The notes beneath the pieces were generated by a model. That model was not told the origin of the DNA and did no database searches. It saw only the letters and a program-made list of their open reading frames with translations. From Betaproteobacteria bacterium (GTDB taxonomy: Bacteria > Pseudomonadota > Gammaproteobacteria > Burkholderiales > Thiobacillaceae), in the NCBI GenBank assembly GCA_020049245.1, contig JAIFLB010000188.1:1-11801 (forward strand): DNA of 11,801 nucleotides, given 5' to 3'. Below, one piece after another: positions 1 through 7,275 of this stretch. Numbering within the stretch: the stretch's first letter is position 1; each line of letters begins with the position of its first letter. Position numbers and translations under genes: made by a program.

Positions 1-672
1 CAGCGCCTGGATCAGTTCGGCCTGACCGATGGCATAACCGACGCGCAGTCCGGCCAGCGAATAGGATTTGGACAGCGTGTGCACCACCAGCAACTGCGGA
101 TAGCGCTGCACCAGCGGCACTGCCGATTCGCCACCAAAGTCGATATAGGCTTCGTCGATCACCACCACCGAATCCGGATTGCCCTGCAACAGCCGCTCGA
201 TTTCGGCCAGCGGCAGCAAGCGTCCGGTTGGCGCATTCGGGTTCGGGAAAATGATGCCGCCGTTCGGTTGCTGCAGATAGTCGTCGATGCGGATCGAAAA
301 ATCATCATCCAGCGGCAGCTCGCGGTATTCGATCTGGTACAGCCGGCAATAGACCGGATAGAAACTGTAGGTGATGTCGGGAAACAGGATCGGCGCATCC
401 TGCTTCAACAGCCCCAGAAAGGCATGCGCCAGCACTTCGTCGGAACCGTTGCCGACAAAGACCTGTTCCGCGCCAACCCCATGCACCTGCGCAATCGTTG
501 CACGCAGCGCGTCGGAATTCGGGTCCGGATACAGCCGCAGCCCCTCGCCGACCACGGCGCGCATCGCTTCCAGCGCGAGCGGGCTCGGCGGGTAGGGATT
601 CTCGTTGGTGTTCAGCTTGACCAACCTGGCGAGCTTGGGCTGCTCGCCGGGCACGTAGGGCGTCAGCCCACG
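1..672 (-). CDS. hisC: Histidinol-phosphate aminotransferase HisC, 3' end outside window, 5' end damaged
   Basis: PLP-dependent fold-type I aminotransferase that converts imidazole-acetol phosphate to histidinol phosphate with glutamate as donor, in cytosolic histidine synthesis. Visible in order: LTPYVPGEQPKL, KLNTNENPYPPSP (substrate-binding N-terminal arm), FVGNGSDEVL, FPDITYSFY, PNAPTGRLLPL (PLP-contacting Asn), VVVIDEAYIDF (Asp of the PLP site) and HTLSKSYSLAGLRVGYA, whose Lys at 67-69 is the Schiff-base lysine. The C-terminal domain lies beyond position 1. The start is a problem. In this frame there is no ATG, GTG or TTG between an in-frame stop at 784-786 and the first family residues; the first possible start is GTG at 652-654, inside the conserved YVPG. 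The normal N-terminus and ribosome binding site seem lost in a collapsed junction with hisD. Identity is certain; functional expression is not. Confidence 0.88.
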
Positions 673-674
673 TG

Positions 675-1926
675 CTACGGCACTCCAGGCAGGCCTTCGC
701 CATAGGCCAGCGCTGCAGCAATCTCGCCCAGGGTCTGGGCGCCGGCAGCGGAAACATGGATCAGGCTGGAGCGCTTCTGGAAGTCATAAACGCCCAGCGG
801 CGACGAGAAGCGCGCTGTGCGTGAAGTCGGCAGCACATGGTTGGGACCGGCGCAGTAATCACCCAGCGCCTCGCAGGTATTGCGGCCCATGAAGATGGCG
901 CCGGCATGGCGAATCTTGGGCAACATCGCATCCGGGTGCGATTTCGGCGGCCTGATCCAGATCGCGGCAGAGAATCAGCCCGGCGCGGTTGCCGATCGAA
1001 GTCGCGATGACCTCGCGGCGCGGCAGCGTCGGCAACAGTTTGTCGATGCTGGCCTGCACGGCATCAAGGTAGTCGGCATCCGGGCAGATCAGGATGGATT
1101 GCGCCAGTTCATCGTGCTCGGCCTGCGAGAACAGGTCCATGGCGATCCAGTCCGGATCGGTCTTGCCATCGCAAATCACCAGAATTTCGGACGGGCCGGC
1201 AATCATGTCGATGCCGACAACGCCAAACACCCGGCGCTTGGCCTCCGCGACGAAAGCATTGCCGGGACCGACGATCTTGTCGACCTGCGGAATCGTTTCC
1301 GTGCCATAGGCCAGTGCCGCCACCGCCTGCGCGCCGCCAATGCAGAACACGCGATCAACCCCGGCCACGGCCGCCGCCGCCAGCACCAGATCGTTGCGCA
1401 CGCCATCCGGCGTCGGCACGACCATGATCAGTTCCTTGACGCCAGCCACCTTGGCCGGAATCGCATTCATCAGCACCGAAGACGGATACGCCGCCTTGCC
1501 ACCCGGCACGTAAAGGCCAACGCGATCCAGTGCGGTCACCTGCTGGCCCAGCACGGTGCCATCCAGTTCGGTGTAGGTCCAGGATTCCATGCGCTGCTTT
1601 TCGTGATACACCCGCACCCGTTCGGCGGCTGCGCGCAATGCCTGCTCCAGGCGCAAAGGCAGCTTGCCCAGCGCGGCCTGCAGATCAGCCTGCGAAAGCT
1701 CCAGCGCAGCCATATCGGGTACGTCCAGCCGGTCAAAACGCGCGGTGTACTCCAGCACCGCTGCGTCGCCTCGGGCGCGCACACCGGCCAGAATCTCGGA
1801 AACCGCGTTTTGCACCGCACTGTCGGTGGCATCGTTAAACGCCAGCAATTCAGCCAGCCGGGCACGAAAATCCGTGCTGGAAGCATCCAGTCGGGTGATG
1901 GAAATAGCGGCGGGGAGATCAGTCAT
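675..1926 (-). pseudogene. hisD: Histidinol dehydrogenase HisD, frameshifted with loss of the catalytic segment
   Basis: HisD carries out the last two steps of histidine synthesis, oxidising L-histidinol to L-histidine with two NAD+ and a zinc ion. The N-terminal 329 codons from ATG at 1926 are clearly HisD: VGLYVPGGKAAYPSSVLMN, VVPTPDGVRNDLVLAAA, FCIGGAQAVAALAYGTETI, VDKIVGPGNAFVAEAKR and AGPSEILVI, with SQAEHDELAQ holding the Gln and His zinc ligands. At 939/940 the frame changes. Upstream reads DLDQAAEI and, left alone, stops at 859; the other frame continues with PDAMLPKIRHAGAIF, DYCAGPNHVLPTS and FQKRSSLIHVS to a stop at 675. Between them the family normally has about 14 more residues, including the invariant IAPEHLE with the catalytic Glu-His pair; these are missing. 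The tail also ends early (YGEGLPGVP), without the C-terminal zinc-ligand His. Either a true pseudogene or a sequence error; as written it cannot encode an active enzyme. The start lies 71 bases after hisG and has only a weak ribosome binding site. Confidence 0.87.
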
Positions 1927-1943
1927 GATCGAGGATGGCTTGG

Positions 1944-1965
1944 GTTACGGGGTTGTTACGGGGTT
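1944..1965. repeat. Perfect 11-bp tandem duplication between hisG and hisD
   Basis: GTTACGGGGTT occurs twice back to back (1944-1954 and 1955-1965), about 18 bases upstream of the hisD start on the minus strand. It lies in the only sizeable gap of the his cluster (71 bases). It looks like a simple slippage duplication; I see no hairpin or operator that would give it a clear job. Confidence 0.8.
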
Positions 1966-1997
1966 GACCGAAAGAATTATAGCCACGACCGGGCCGA

Positions 1998-2642
1998 TTA
2001 ACCGCCTGCCGCAGCCCGGAAAGTCTCGATGATCGGCTGAATGGTTTCGTGCTTCAGCTTCAGCGCCGCCTGATTCACCACCAGCCGCGAACTGATCTGC
2101 ATGATTTCCTCCACCGCCACCAGATTATTCGCTTTCAGCGTGCCGCCAGTGGACACCAGATCAACGATGACATCTGACAGCCCGACCAGCGGCGCCAATT
2201 CCATCGAGCCGTACAGCTTGATCAGGTTGATATGGACGCCCTTTTCGGCGAAATGCAGCCGCGCCGTATTCACATACTTGGTCGCCACCCGCAGCCGCGC
2301 GCCGCGCCGCACCGCTGCCGGGTAATCGAAACCGACCGGCGTCGCCACCATCATGCGGCACTTGGCGATGTTCAGATCCACCGGCTGATACAGTCCTTCG
2401 CCGCCATGTTCGATCAACACATCCTTACCGGCGATGCCGAGATCGGCGGCGCCATGCTGAACGTAGGTCGGCACATCGCTGGCACGCACGATGATGAGTC
2501 GGACATCCGGTCGATTGGTCTCAATGATCAGCTTGCGAGAAGATTCCGGGCTCTCGCTCGGCACAATCCCAGCCGCCGCGAGCAGAGGCAGGGTTTCTTC
2601 GAAGATGCGACCCTTGGAAAGGGCGAGGGTGATTTGAGACAT
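1998..2642 (-). CDS. hisG: ATP phosphoribosyltransferase, short (catalytic-only) HisG
   Basis: First enzyme of histidine biosynthesis: condenses ATP with PRPP to phosphoribosyl-ATP. The 214-residue product is the short form, which lacks the C-terminal ACT-like regulatory domain and in known cases works as a hetero-octamer with the HisRS-like HisZ; no hisZ lies in the window. Family features: N-terminal ALSKGRIFEETLPLL (residues 7-21), GAADLGIAGKDVL (64-76), VATKYVNTARLHF (119-131) and the PRPP loop DVIVDLVSTGGTLKANNL at about 157-174. The ATG at 2642 is preceded by ACAGGA, a reasonable ribosome binding site six to seven bases away. It heads the hisG-hisD-hisC run; a 119-base gap separates it from the thioredoxin-like gene upstream, so its own promoter is possible, but I could not pick out a convincing one. 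The reading frame is intact, in contrast to hisD. Confidence 0.96.
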   Translation of the reverse strand: MSQITLALSKGRIFEETLPLLAAAGIVPSESPESSRKLIIETNRPDVRLIIVRASDVPTYVQHGAADLGIAGKDVLIEHGGEGLYQPVDLNIAKCRMMVATPVGFDYPAAVRRGARLRVATKYVNTARLHFAEKGVHINLIKLYGSMELAPLVGLSDVIVDLVSTGGTLKANNLVAVEEIMQISSRLVVNQAALKLKHETIQPIIETFRAAAGG

Positions 2643-2761
2643 AAAAAATCCTGTTTTGAACTCGATTTACCTGAAGCCACCGCCACCCCGAAGGCGACCC
2701 GTATATTGACCAAATGAACAACGCTCTACGAACGGCAACTTCAGCAATAGCCGCTACTGCC

Positions 2762-3004
2762 TTATACGGCTGGCATCACCAGCCAACCAGCGACCTTGTC
2801 ACGGCTGGGCACGCCGCCGGCATGTACAACCTTGCCGTCGATCACCACCCCGGGCGTGGATAAAACCCCGTAACTCATGATCGATTGAATGTCTTCGACT
2901 TTTTCGAGTTGCACCGCGACGCCCTTCTCCTTCGCGACTTCCTCGATCAATTTCAGCGTGTTCTTGCAGTTGGCACAGCCAGTGCCGAGTACCTTGATAT
3001 CCAT
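2762..3004 (-). CDS. Small thioredoxin-like protein with CxxC (redox-active disulfide protein 2 type)
   Basis: About 80 residues with a compact thioredoxin fold: MDIKVLGTGCANCKNTLKLI carries the redox-active CANC near residues 10-13, and STPGVVIDGKVV supplies the cis-proline loop and following strand. This matches the small glutaredoxin-size thioredoxin_3 / redox-active disulfide protein 2 family, whose substrates are mostly unknown. There is no signal peptide, so it is cytosolic. I chose ATG at 3004 over the in-frame ATG at 3034, because ACGGAGA sits at the right distance before 3004 and the family usually begins directly at the first beta strand (MxIKVLGTGC). It lies between murA (54 bases from the murA stop if counted from 3034, 84 from 3004) and hisG on the same strand. 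It is not a histidine or murein enzyme and is probably a passenger in the cluster. Confidence 0.88.
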   Translation of the reverse strand: MDIKVLGTGCANCKNTLKLIEEVAKEKGVAVQLEKVEDIQSIMSYGVLSTPGVVIDGKVVHAGGVPSRDKVAGWLVMPAV

Positions 3005-3088
3005 GATTTCTCCGTTTACGGAATGACGATTCAAGCAGGACCAGCAGCGTGCAGCATGCCAGTCAGCAAAGGCGCGCTATGCCTCGCG

Positions 3089-4354
3089 TTAAGCCTTCTC
3101 CCGCCGGATATTCGCGCCGAGTGCATTCAGTTTGGCTTCGATATTGGCGTAGCCTCGATCGAGGTGATAAATCCGCTCGATGTGCGTCTCGCCTTCAGCG
3201 ACCAGGCCGGCGACGACCAATGAAGCCGAAGCGCGCAAGTCGGTCGCCATCACCGTCGCACCCTGCAGTTTTTCTACGCCTTTCATCACCGCCGTGTTGC
3301 CGTCGATCTTGATGTCCGCGCCAAGGCGCTGCATTTCGACGGCGTGCATGAAGCGGTTCTCGAAAATCGTTTCGCGAATGATCGCGGTGCCGTCGGCGAC
3401 AGCATTGATCGCCATGAACTGCGCTTGCATGTCGGTCGGGAACGCCGGGTACGGCGCGGTACGGATGGAAACCGCTTTCAGGCGCGGCGGCGCGATGATG
3501 TGGATACATTCATGTTTTGCCGTCTTCTCGCCACTGATTTCGCAACCTGCATCCAGCAGTTTATCGACCACAGCATCAAGGTAGCCGGTGGACGTGCCGA
3601 GCAAGCGGATGTCGCCACCAGTGATTGCCGCCGCGCAGAGGAAAGTGCCGGTCTCGATTCGGTCCGGCATGATGCGGTGGCTGGCGCCATGCAGTTTTTC
3701 GACGCCACGGATGCGGATCAGATCGGTGCCGGCGCCGCTGATCTGAGCGCCCATGCTGATCAGGCACTGCGCCAGATCGACCACTTCCGGCTCACGCGCA
3801 GCGTTTTCGATCACTGTTTCGCCGTCGGCCAGGCACGCCGCCATCATCAGGTTTTCGGTACCGGTGACAGTGACCATGTCAGTGAACAGTCGCGCGCCTT
3901 TCAACCTGCCGACCTTGGCCACGACATAGCCGTGCTCGACGCCGACTTCAGCGCCCATCGATTGCAAGCCCTTAATGTGCTGATCAACCGGCCGCGCGCC
4001 AATCGCGCAGCCGCCCGGCAGGGAAACCCTGGCCTCGCCGCAACGCGCTACCAACGGGCCGAGTACCAGGATCGATGCGCGCATGGTTTTGACCAACTCA
4101 TACGGCGCCATCGGATTGTTCAGGCCGCCGGCATCGAGGGTGACAGTCTCACCTTGGCGTTCGACCTTGACGCCCATCTGAGCGAGCAATTTCAGCATCG
4201 TGCCGATGTCGTTCAACGCCGGCACGTTGGTCAGTATGAGCGGTTCCGCACTGAGCAGACTGGCGCACAGAATCGGTAGCGCGGCATTCTTGGCGCCGGA
4301 GATCACAACCTCACCGGTCAGACGACCGCCGCCGGTGACGACGAGCTTATCCAT
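3089..4354 (-). CDS. murA: UDP-N-acetylglucosamine 1-carboxyvinyltransferase MurA
   Basis: Transfers enolpyruvate from PEP to UDP-GlcNAc, the first committed cytosolic step of peptidoglycan synthesis and the target of fosfomycin. The 421-residue length is normal for the family. Key sites: SGAKNAALPIL with the PEP/UDP-GlcNAc-binding Lys at 22, MRASILVLGPL at 91-101, the SLPGGCAIGARPVD loop with the active-site Cys at 116 (so fosfomycin-type, not the Asp variant), and YPAFPTDMQAQ with the catalytic Asp in the second domain. The ATG at 4354 overlaps the end of the upstream bolA-like gene by eight bases (ATGGATAA contains the start of one and the stop of the other), so translational coupling is likely. 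The pairing of a BolA/IbaG gene with murA is common in proteobacteria. Nothing looks damaged. Confidence 0.98.
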   Translation of the reverse strand: MDKLVVTGGGRLTGEVVISGAKNAALPILCASLLSAEPLILTNVPALNDIGTMLKLLAQMGVKVERQGETVTLDAGGLNNPMAPYELVKTMRASILVLGPLVARCGEARVSLPGGCAIGARPVDQHIKGLQSMGAEVGVEHGYVVAKVGRLKGARLFTDMVTVTGTENLMMAACLADGETVIENAAREPEVVDLAQCLISMGAQISGAGTDLIRIRGVEKLHGASHRIMPDRIETGTFLCAAAITGGDIRLLGTSTGYLDAVVDKLLDAGCEISGEKTAKHECIHIIAPPRLKAVSIRTAPYPAFPTDMQAQFMAINAVADGTAIIRETIFENRFMHAVEMQRLGADIKIDGNTAVMKGVEKLQGATVMATDLRASASLVVAGLVAEGETHIERIYHLDRGYANIEAKLNALGANIRREKA

Positions 4355-4592
4355 TGCTTGCCTGCCATTCTTCCGGGGTCAGCGTCTTCATCGACAAGGC
4401 ATGGATTTCGGCGCGCATCTTGTCGCCCAAGGTCTTGTAGACCATCTGTTGACGGGCTACCAGCATCTTGCCGCGAAACTCCGGACTGACCACCAGCGCC
4501 TCGAAATGTTGGCCGTCGTCGCCACGCACCTGAATATGATCACAAGCCAGTCCAGCCTGAATCCAACCTTGCAATTGTTGTGAAGTAATCAT
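4347..4592 (-). CDS. BolA/IbaG family protein
   Basis: 81-residue BolA-like protein with one class II KH-like fold. Recognisable are the HIQVRGDDGQHFEALVVS strand region (residues 19-36), SPEFRGKMLVARQQMVYKTL (the conserved F-G-x-x-x-v-x-R-H/Q segment) and the C-terminal IHALSMKTLTPEEW. IbaG/BolA proteins bind [2Fe-2S] clusters together with monothiol glutaredoxins and affect acid tolerance and envelope shape. The position directly before murA and after the mla block is that of ibaG (yrbA) in enterics, so IbaG is the closer comparison. ATG at 4592 has AAGG seven bases upstream. It starts 19 bases after the permease stop and ends inside the murA start. Confidence 0.93.
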   Translation of the reverse strand: MITSQQLQGWIQAGLACDHIQVRGDDGQHFEALVVSPEFRGKMLVARQQMVYKTLGDKMRAEIHALSMKTLTPEEWQASNG

Positions 4593-4611
4593 TTGAAAAC
4601 CTTGGGGAAAA

Positions 4612-5367
4612 TTAGTGGCGGAGTTTATAGCCCGACTTCAACAACCTCAACGTGATGCCGCCCAACAAAAATACAAACGGAAGCACCACCGCCAAGCTGA
4701 GCCAGGGATCAACATCTGAATGACCGAAGAAACCGGCGCGGAAACCATCAATCATGTAGAAAACCGGATTGAAGTGCGACACGCTCTGCCAGAACGGCGG
4801 CAGCGAGTGAATCGAATAGAAAACGCCGGACAGGAAGGTGAGCGGCATGATGATGAAGTTCTGCACAGCGGCGAGATTGTCATATTGATTGGCCCAGATG
4901 CCGGCAATGATCCCCATGCAGGCAAAAACCGCGCCGGAAGCGAGTGCAAAAACCAGAATCCAGAATGGATGACGCATTTCGATATCCGCGAAAAACAAGC
5001 CCACCAGCAAGACGCCCAGACCGACGGTGAATCCTCGAATCAGCGCGGCCAGTAGATAAGCCATGAAGAATTCCAGATACGACAGCGGCGGCAACAAAAC
5101 AAACACGATATTGCCGGTGATCTTGGATTGAATCAGCGACGAAGAAGAATTGGCGAAGGCGTTCTGCAACAACGACATCATGATCAAACCAGGCATCAAA
5201 AACGCCGTGTAGGACACGCCGGGATAGACATGAACGTGGTCTTCCAGCACATGCGAGAAAATCAGTAGATAGAGCAACGCAGTCAGCACCGGCGCGCCAA
5301 CGGTCTGCACCAGCACCTTCCAGAAGCGCAGCACTTCCTTGTAAAGCAAGGTGCGAAAGCCGCTCAT
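4612..5367 (-). CDS. ABC-2 type transporter permease (YadH-like)
   Basis: 251-residue integral membrane protein, the permease half of an exporter whose ATPase is the gene just upstream. Hydrophobic stretches suggest six membrane spans: near residues 20-40, 50-70, 95-130 (two, around the YLEFFMAYLLAALIRGF region), 140-165, 172-192 and 225-245. The RFWKVLVQTVGAPVLTALLY start and the FIIMPLTFLSGVFYSIHSLP segment before the last helix are typical of ABC-2 permeases of the YadH/NodJ type. I chose ATG at 5367 (MSGFRTLLYKE) because family members begin there; an in-frame ATG at 5391 would add MRIDEQPG and overlap the ATPase end. The reading frame is open further upstream, but that part is only the shadow of the ATPase gene. 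The substrate is unknown; the envelope neighbourhood suggests a lipid or polysaccharide component, which is inference. Confidence 0.93.
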   Translation of the reverse strand: MSGFRTLLYKEVLRFWKVLVQTVGAPVLTALLYLLIFSHVLEDHVHVYPGVSYTAFLMPGLIMMSLLQNAFANSSSSLIQSKITGNIVFVLLPPLSYLEFFMAYLLAALIRGFTVGLGVLLVGLFFADIEMRHPFWILVFALASGAVFACMGIIAGIWANQYDNLAAVQNFIIMPLTFLSGVFYSIHSLPPFWQSVSHFNPVFYMIDGFRAGFFGHSDVDPWLSLAVVLPFVFLLGGITLRLLKSGYKLRH

Positions 5368-5377
5368 GCCGGGTTGC

Positions 5378-6280
5378 TCATCGATGCGCATGCATGATCT
5401 TGAGAAACACCTGTTCCAGATCAGGTTGGCGCAAGGCCAGATCGCGAATCCCGATGCCGGCGGCGCGCAATTGAGCCAGGATGCCCTCCAGATCAGCAGA
5501 GTCGGGAAGATCCAGGATGTAGTGATTGCCATCGCGGCCTTGCAAGCGAGGGCGCAGGAAATCCGGCAAATCAGGCGTATCGAGATCCAGCAGCAAGCGC
5601 CGTTCCGCCCCCGCCTGCAGCAGGTTGGCGGTGCGATCGAGTGCCACGATTTGACCCTCGCGCAGCATCGCAACACGTTCGCAAAGCATTTCAGCTTCAT
5701 CCAGATAATGCGTTGTCAGGACGATGGTGTGCCCCTGGCGGTTGAGGCGTCGGATGAAACTCCAGAGCGACTGGCGCAATTCGACATCGACCCCGGCGGT
5801 CGGCTCATCCAGCACGATCACCGGCGGTTTGTGTACCAGCGCCTGCGCCACCAGCACCCGCCGTTTCATGCCGCCAGATAGCAGGCGGGTGTAACTGTCC
5901 GCCTTGTCGGTGAGGCCAAGATTGGCCAGCAGCTCATCGATCCAGTCATCGTTGCGGCGCAATCCAAAATACCCCGATTGCAGGCGCAAGGTCTCACGCA
6001 CAGTGAAGAACGGGTCATACACCAACTCTTGCGGCACGACTCCGAGGGCGCGACGCGCATCTCGGTATTGCGCAGTGACGTCGAAACCCATGATCTCGAC
6101 TGAACCAGCCGAAGCCCGCGTCAGGCCGGCAAGGATGCTGATCAGCGTGGTTTTGCCGGCGCCATTCGGGCCGAGCAGGGCGAAGAATTCGCCTTCCTGA
6201 ATATCCAGATCAATGCCACGCAGCGCATGCACGCGGGCAAATCGTTTCTCCAGACCGCGCAAGCGAACGGCGGCACGCAT
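5378..6280 (-). CDS. ABC transporter ATP-binding protein (YadG-like)
   Basis: 300-residue cytosolic ATPase for the adjoining ABC-2 permease. Walker A is GPNGAGKT at residues 37-44, the Q-loop Gln is at 84 (VVPQE), the signature LSGGMKRR at 134-141, Walker B VIVLDEP at 154-160 and the switch His at 191 (TTHYLDEAEML). The C-terminal 90 residues after the nucleotide-binding domain form the extension usual for exporters of the YadG/CcmA/NodI type and end with LRQPDLEQVFLKI. I start at ATG 6280; a TTG directly before it at 6283 would add one residue. The gene begins 12 bases after the mlaB stop, and its own stop lies 10 bases before the permease start, so it is co-transcribed with both. Confidence 0.95.
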   Translation of the reverse strand: MRAAVRLRGLEKRFARVHALRGIDLDIQEGEFFALLGPNGAGKTTLISILAGLTRASAGSVEIMGFDVTAQYRDARRALGVVPQELVYDPFFTVRETLRLQSGYFGLRRNDDWIDELLANLGLTDKADSYTRLLSGGMKRRVLVAQALVHKPPVIVLDEPTAGVDVELRQSLWSFIRRLNRQGHTIVLTTHYLDEAEMLCERVAMLREGQIVALDRTANLLQAGAERRLLLDLDTPDLPDFLRPRLQGRDGNHYILDLPDSADLEGILAQLRAAGIGIRDLALRQPDLEQVFLKIMHAHR

Positions 6281-6292
6281 CAAATGGAGAAA

Positions 6293-6568
6293 TCAGAACA
6301 GATCAGCGATACCGTACAGCCGTGCCAGGCTGGTCAAACTTTCCGGCACGTTACGGAATTGCAGGTCATTACCGACGGCATTCTTGAGACCGCTACGCCG
6401 AAGCGCCAACAGCAGGCTGAGCGCGGAAGAATCCATCTTTTTCACGCCAGACAGGTCAAACACGCGAGTGCCGGCCAGAATTGCCTGCTCGCCCTCAGCC
6501 AACATGCGCGTTGCATTGTCGAGGACAACATCTCCCTCCAACACAGCAACGCCCGCTTCAACGCGCAT
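6293..6568 (-). CDS. mlaB: MlaB, STAS-domain subunit of the Mla phospholipid transporter
   Basis: 91-residue single STAS domain. The conserved FDLSGVKKMDSSALSLLL segment (residues 37-54) contains the Asp-Ser-Ser loop that in STAS proteins lies at the helix contacting the partner. In the MlaFEDB complex this cytosolic subunit binds MlaF and stabilises the ATPase. The start codon shares one base with the mlaC stop (TAATG), a tight translational coupling that fixes the start. The sequence is divergent outside the central motif, but the context leaves little doubt. Confidence 0.93.
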   Translation of the reverse strand: MRVEAGVAVLEGDVVLDNATRMLAEGEQAILAGTRVFDLSGVKKMDSSALSLLLALRRSGLKNAVGNDLQFRNVPESLTSLARLYGIADLF

Positions 6569-7191
6569 TACTTCTTGGCTCCGCTGGCAGTCGGCTGATT
6601 GCGGCGAGTCAACGTCGCCAGCAAACCATCAATGCCGCCTTTGCGAACTTCAGAAGTAAAGGAGCTGCGATAGACCGTTACCATGCTGACGTTATCCACC
6701 AGCACGTCGTAGACCTTCCAGCCTTCATCCTGCTTTTCCATCCGGTAATTGATTGGAATCGGCGGCGCACCTGGCTTGCTGACTTCGGTGTTGACCGTGA
6801 CATCGGTCTCGCCAGGCGCCAATCGGAACGGCTTGAATTCGATCTTGTAGTCGGCCACGCTGCTCAGGGACGCGGAATATGTCCGCACCAGCATGGTGCG
6901 GAACTCATTCACCAAGCCATCCTGTTGCGCCGGAGTCGCTTTGCTCCAGTTTTTGCCGACAGCAAGTCGGGTCATCTGGCGAAAATCGAAGTTGGGCAGA
7001 ATTTTCTCCTCCACCAGATCGAGTATCTTTTTGTTGTTGCCAGACTTGATGTCCCGATCCTGCTTGACGATGCGCAGTACCTCGTTGGTCGTATTCTTGG
7101 CCAGGACATCGGGCGGAACAATATCCGCCACCGCTGTCAGCGAATAAATCGTGATCAATCCTGACATCAACAGTTGCATTAAACCCGTCAT
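6568..7191 (-). CDS. mlaC: MlaC, periplasmic phospholipid-binding protein
   Basis: 207-residue periplasmic shuttle that carries phospholipid between the outer membrane and the inner-membrane MlaFEDB complex. Family features are IVPPDVLAKNTTNEVLRIV near the N-terminus, EEKILPNFDFRQMTRLAVGKNW at about 61-82, NEFRTMLVRTYSASL at 95-109, and the C-terminal GWKVYDVLVDNVSMVTVYRS with the conserved W-x-V-Y-D-V. A signal peptide ends about ALA-type at residue 22 (SLTAVA/DIV). Its n-region is odd: MTGLMQLL has no Lys or Arg before the hydrophobic core. An in-frame TAG just upstream rules out a longer start, and AGAGGTAG lies eight bases before ATG 7191, so the start stands. It follows mlaD after an 84-base gap in which I see no gene. 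Confidence 0.95.
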   Translation of the reverse strand: MTGLMQLLMSGLITIYSLTAVADIVPPDVLAKNTTNEVLRIVKQDRDIKSGNNKKILDLVEEKILPNFDFRQMTRLAVGKNWSKATPAQQDGLVNEFRTMLVRTYSASLSSVADYKIEFKPFRLAPGETDVTVNTEVSKPGAPPIPINYRMEKQDEGWKVYDVLVDNVSMVTVYRSSFTSEVRKGGIDGLLATLTRRNQPTASGAKK

Positions 7192-7275
7192 CGTTTTCTA
7201 CCTCTTTTGTAAATGAATTCAATCTTCTCGGTTAGGGAACCCGGCATGCCGCTCAAATGCAGACTTCCGACAGCA

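Noticed and set aside
880..2001. Long plus-strand reading frame (373 codons) opposite hisD and hisG
   Set aside because: Its translation is rich in Arg, His and Gln without any domain, and the minus strand carries unmistakable HisD over the same bases. It is an antisense shadow of GC-rich coding sequence.
3035..3088. Possible terminator after murA
   Set aside because: GCGAGGC/GCGCC-like pairing is weak and no T-run follows on the minus strand, so I do not call a terminator.
3344..4279. Plus-strand reading frame of 311 codons opposite murA
   Set aside because: Low-information Arg/His/Ala-rich text lying fully inside an intact MurA gene on the other strand; no ribosome binding site or family motif.
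5367..5700. A 362-residue form of the ABC-2 permease starting at 5700
   Set aside because: The extra N-terminal part is Cys/Arg/Trp-rich text overlapping the end of the ABC ATPase in another frame; family members start at MSGFRTLLYKE-like wording, matching ATG 5367.
7192..7275. A remnant of mlaA or a small gene between mlaD and mlaC
   Set aside because: Only 84 bases, with the mlaC ribosome binding site at one end and an 8-base palindrome (GGCATGCC); no reading frame with MlaA-like residues.
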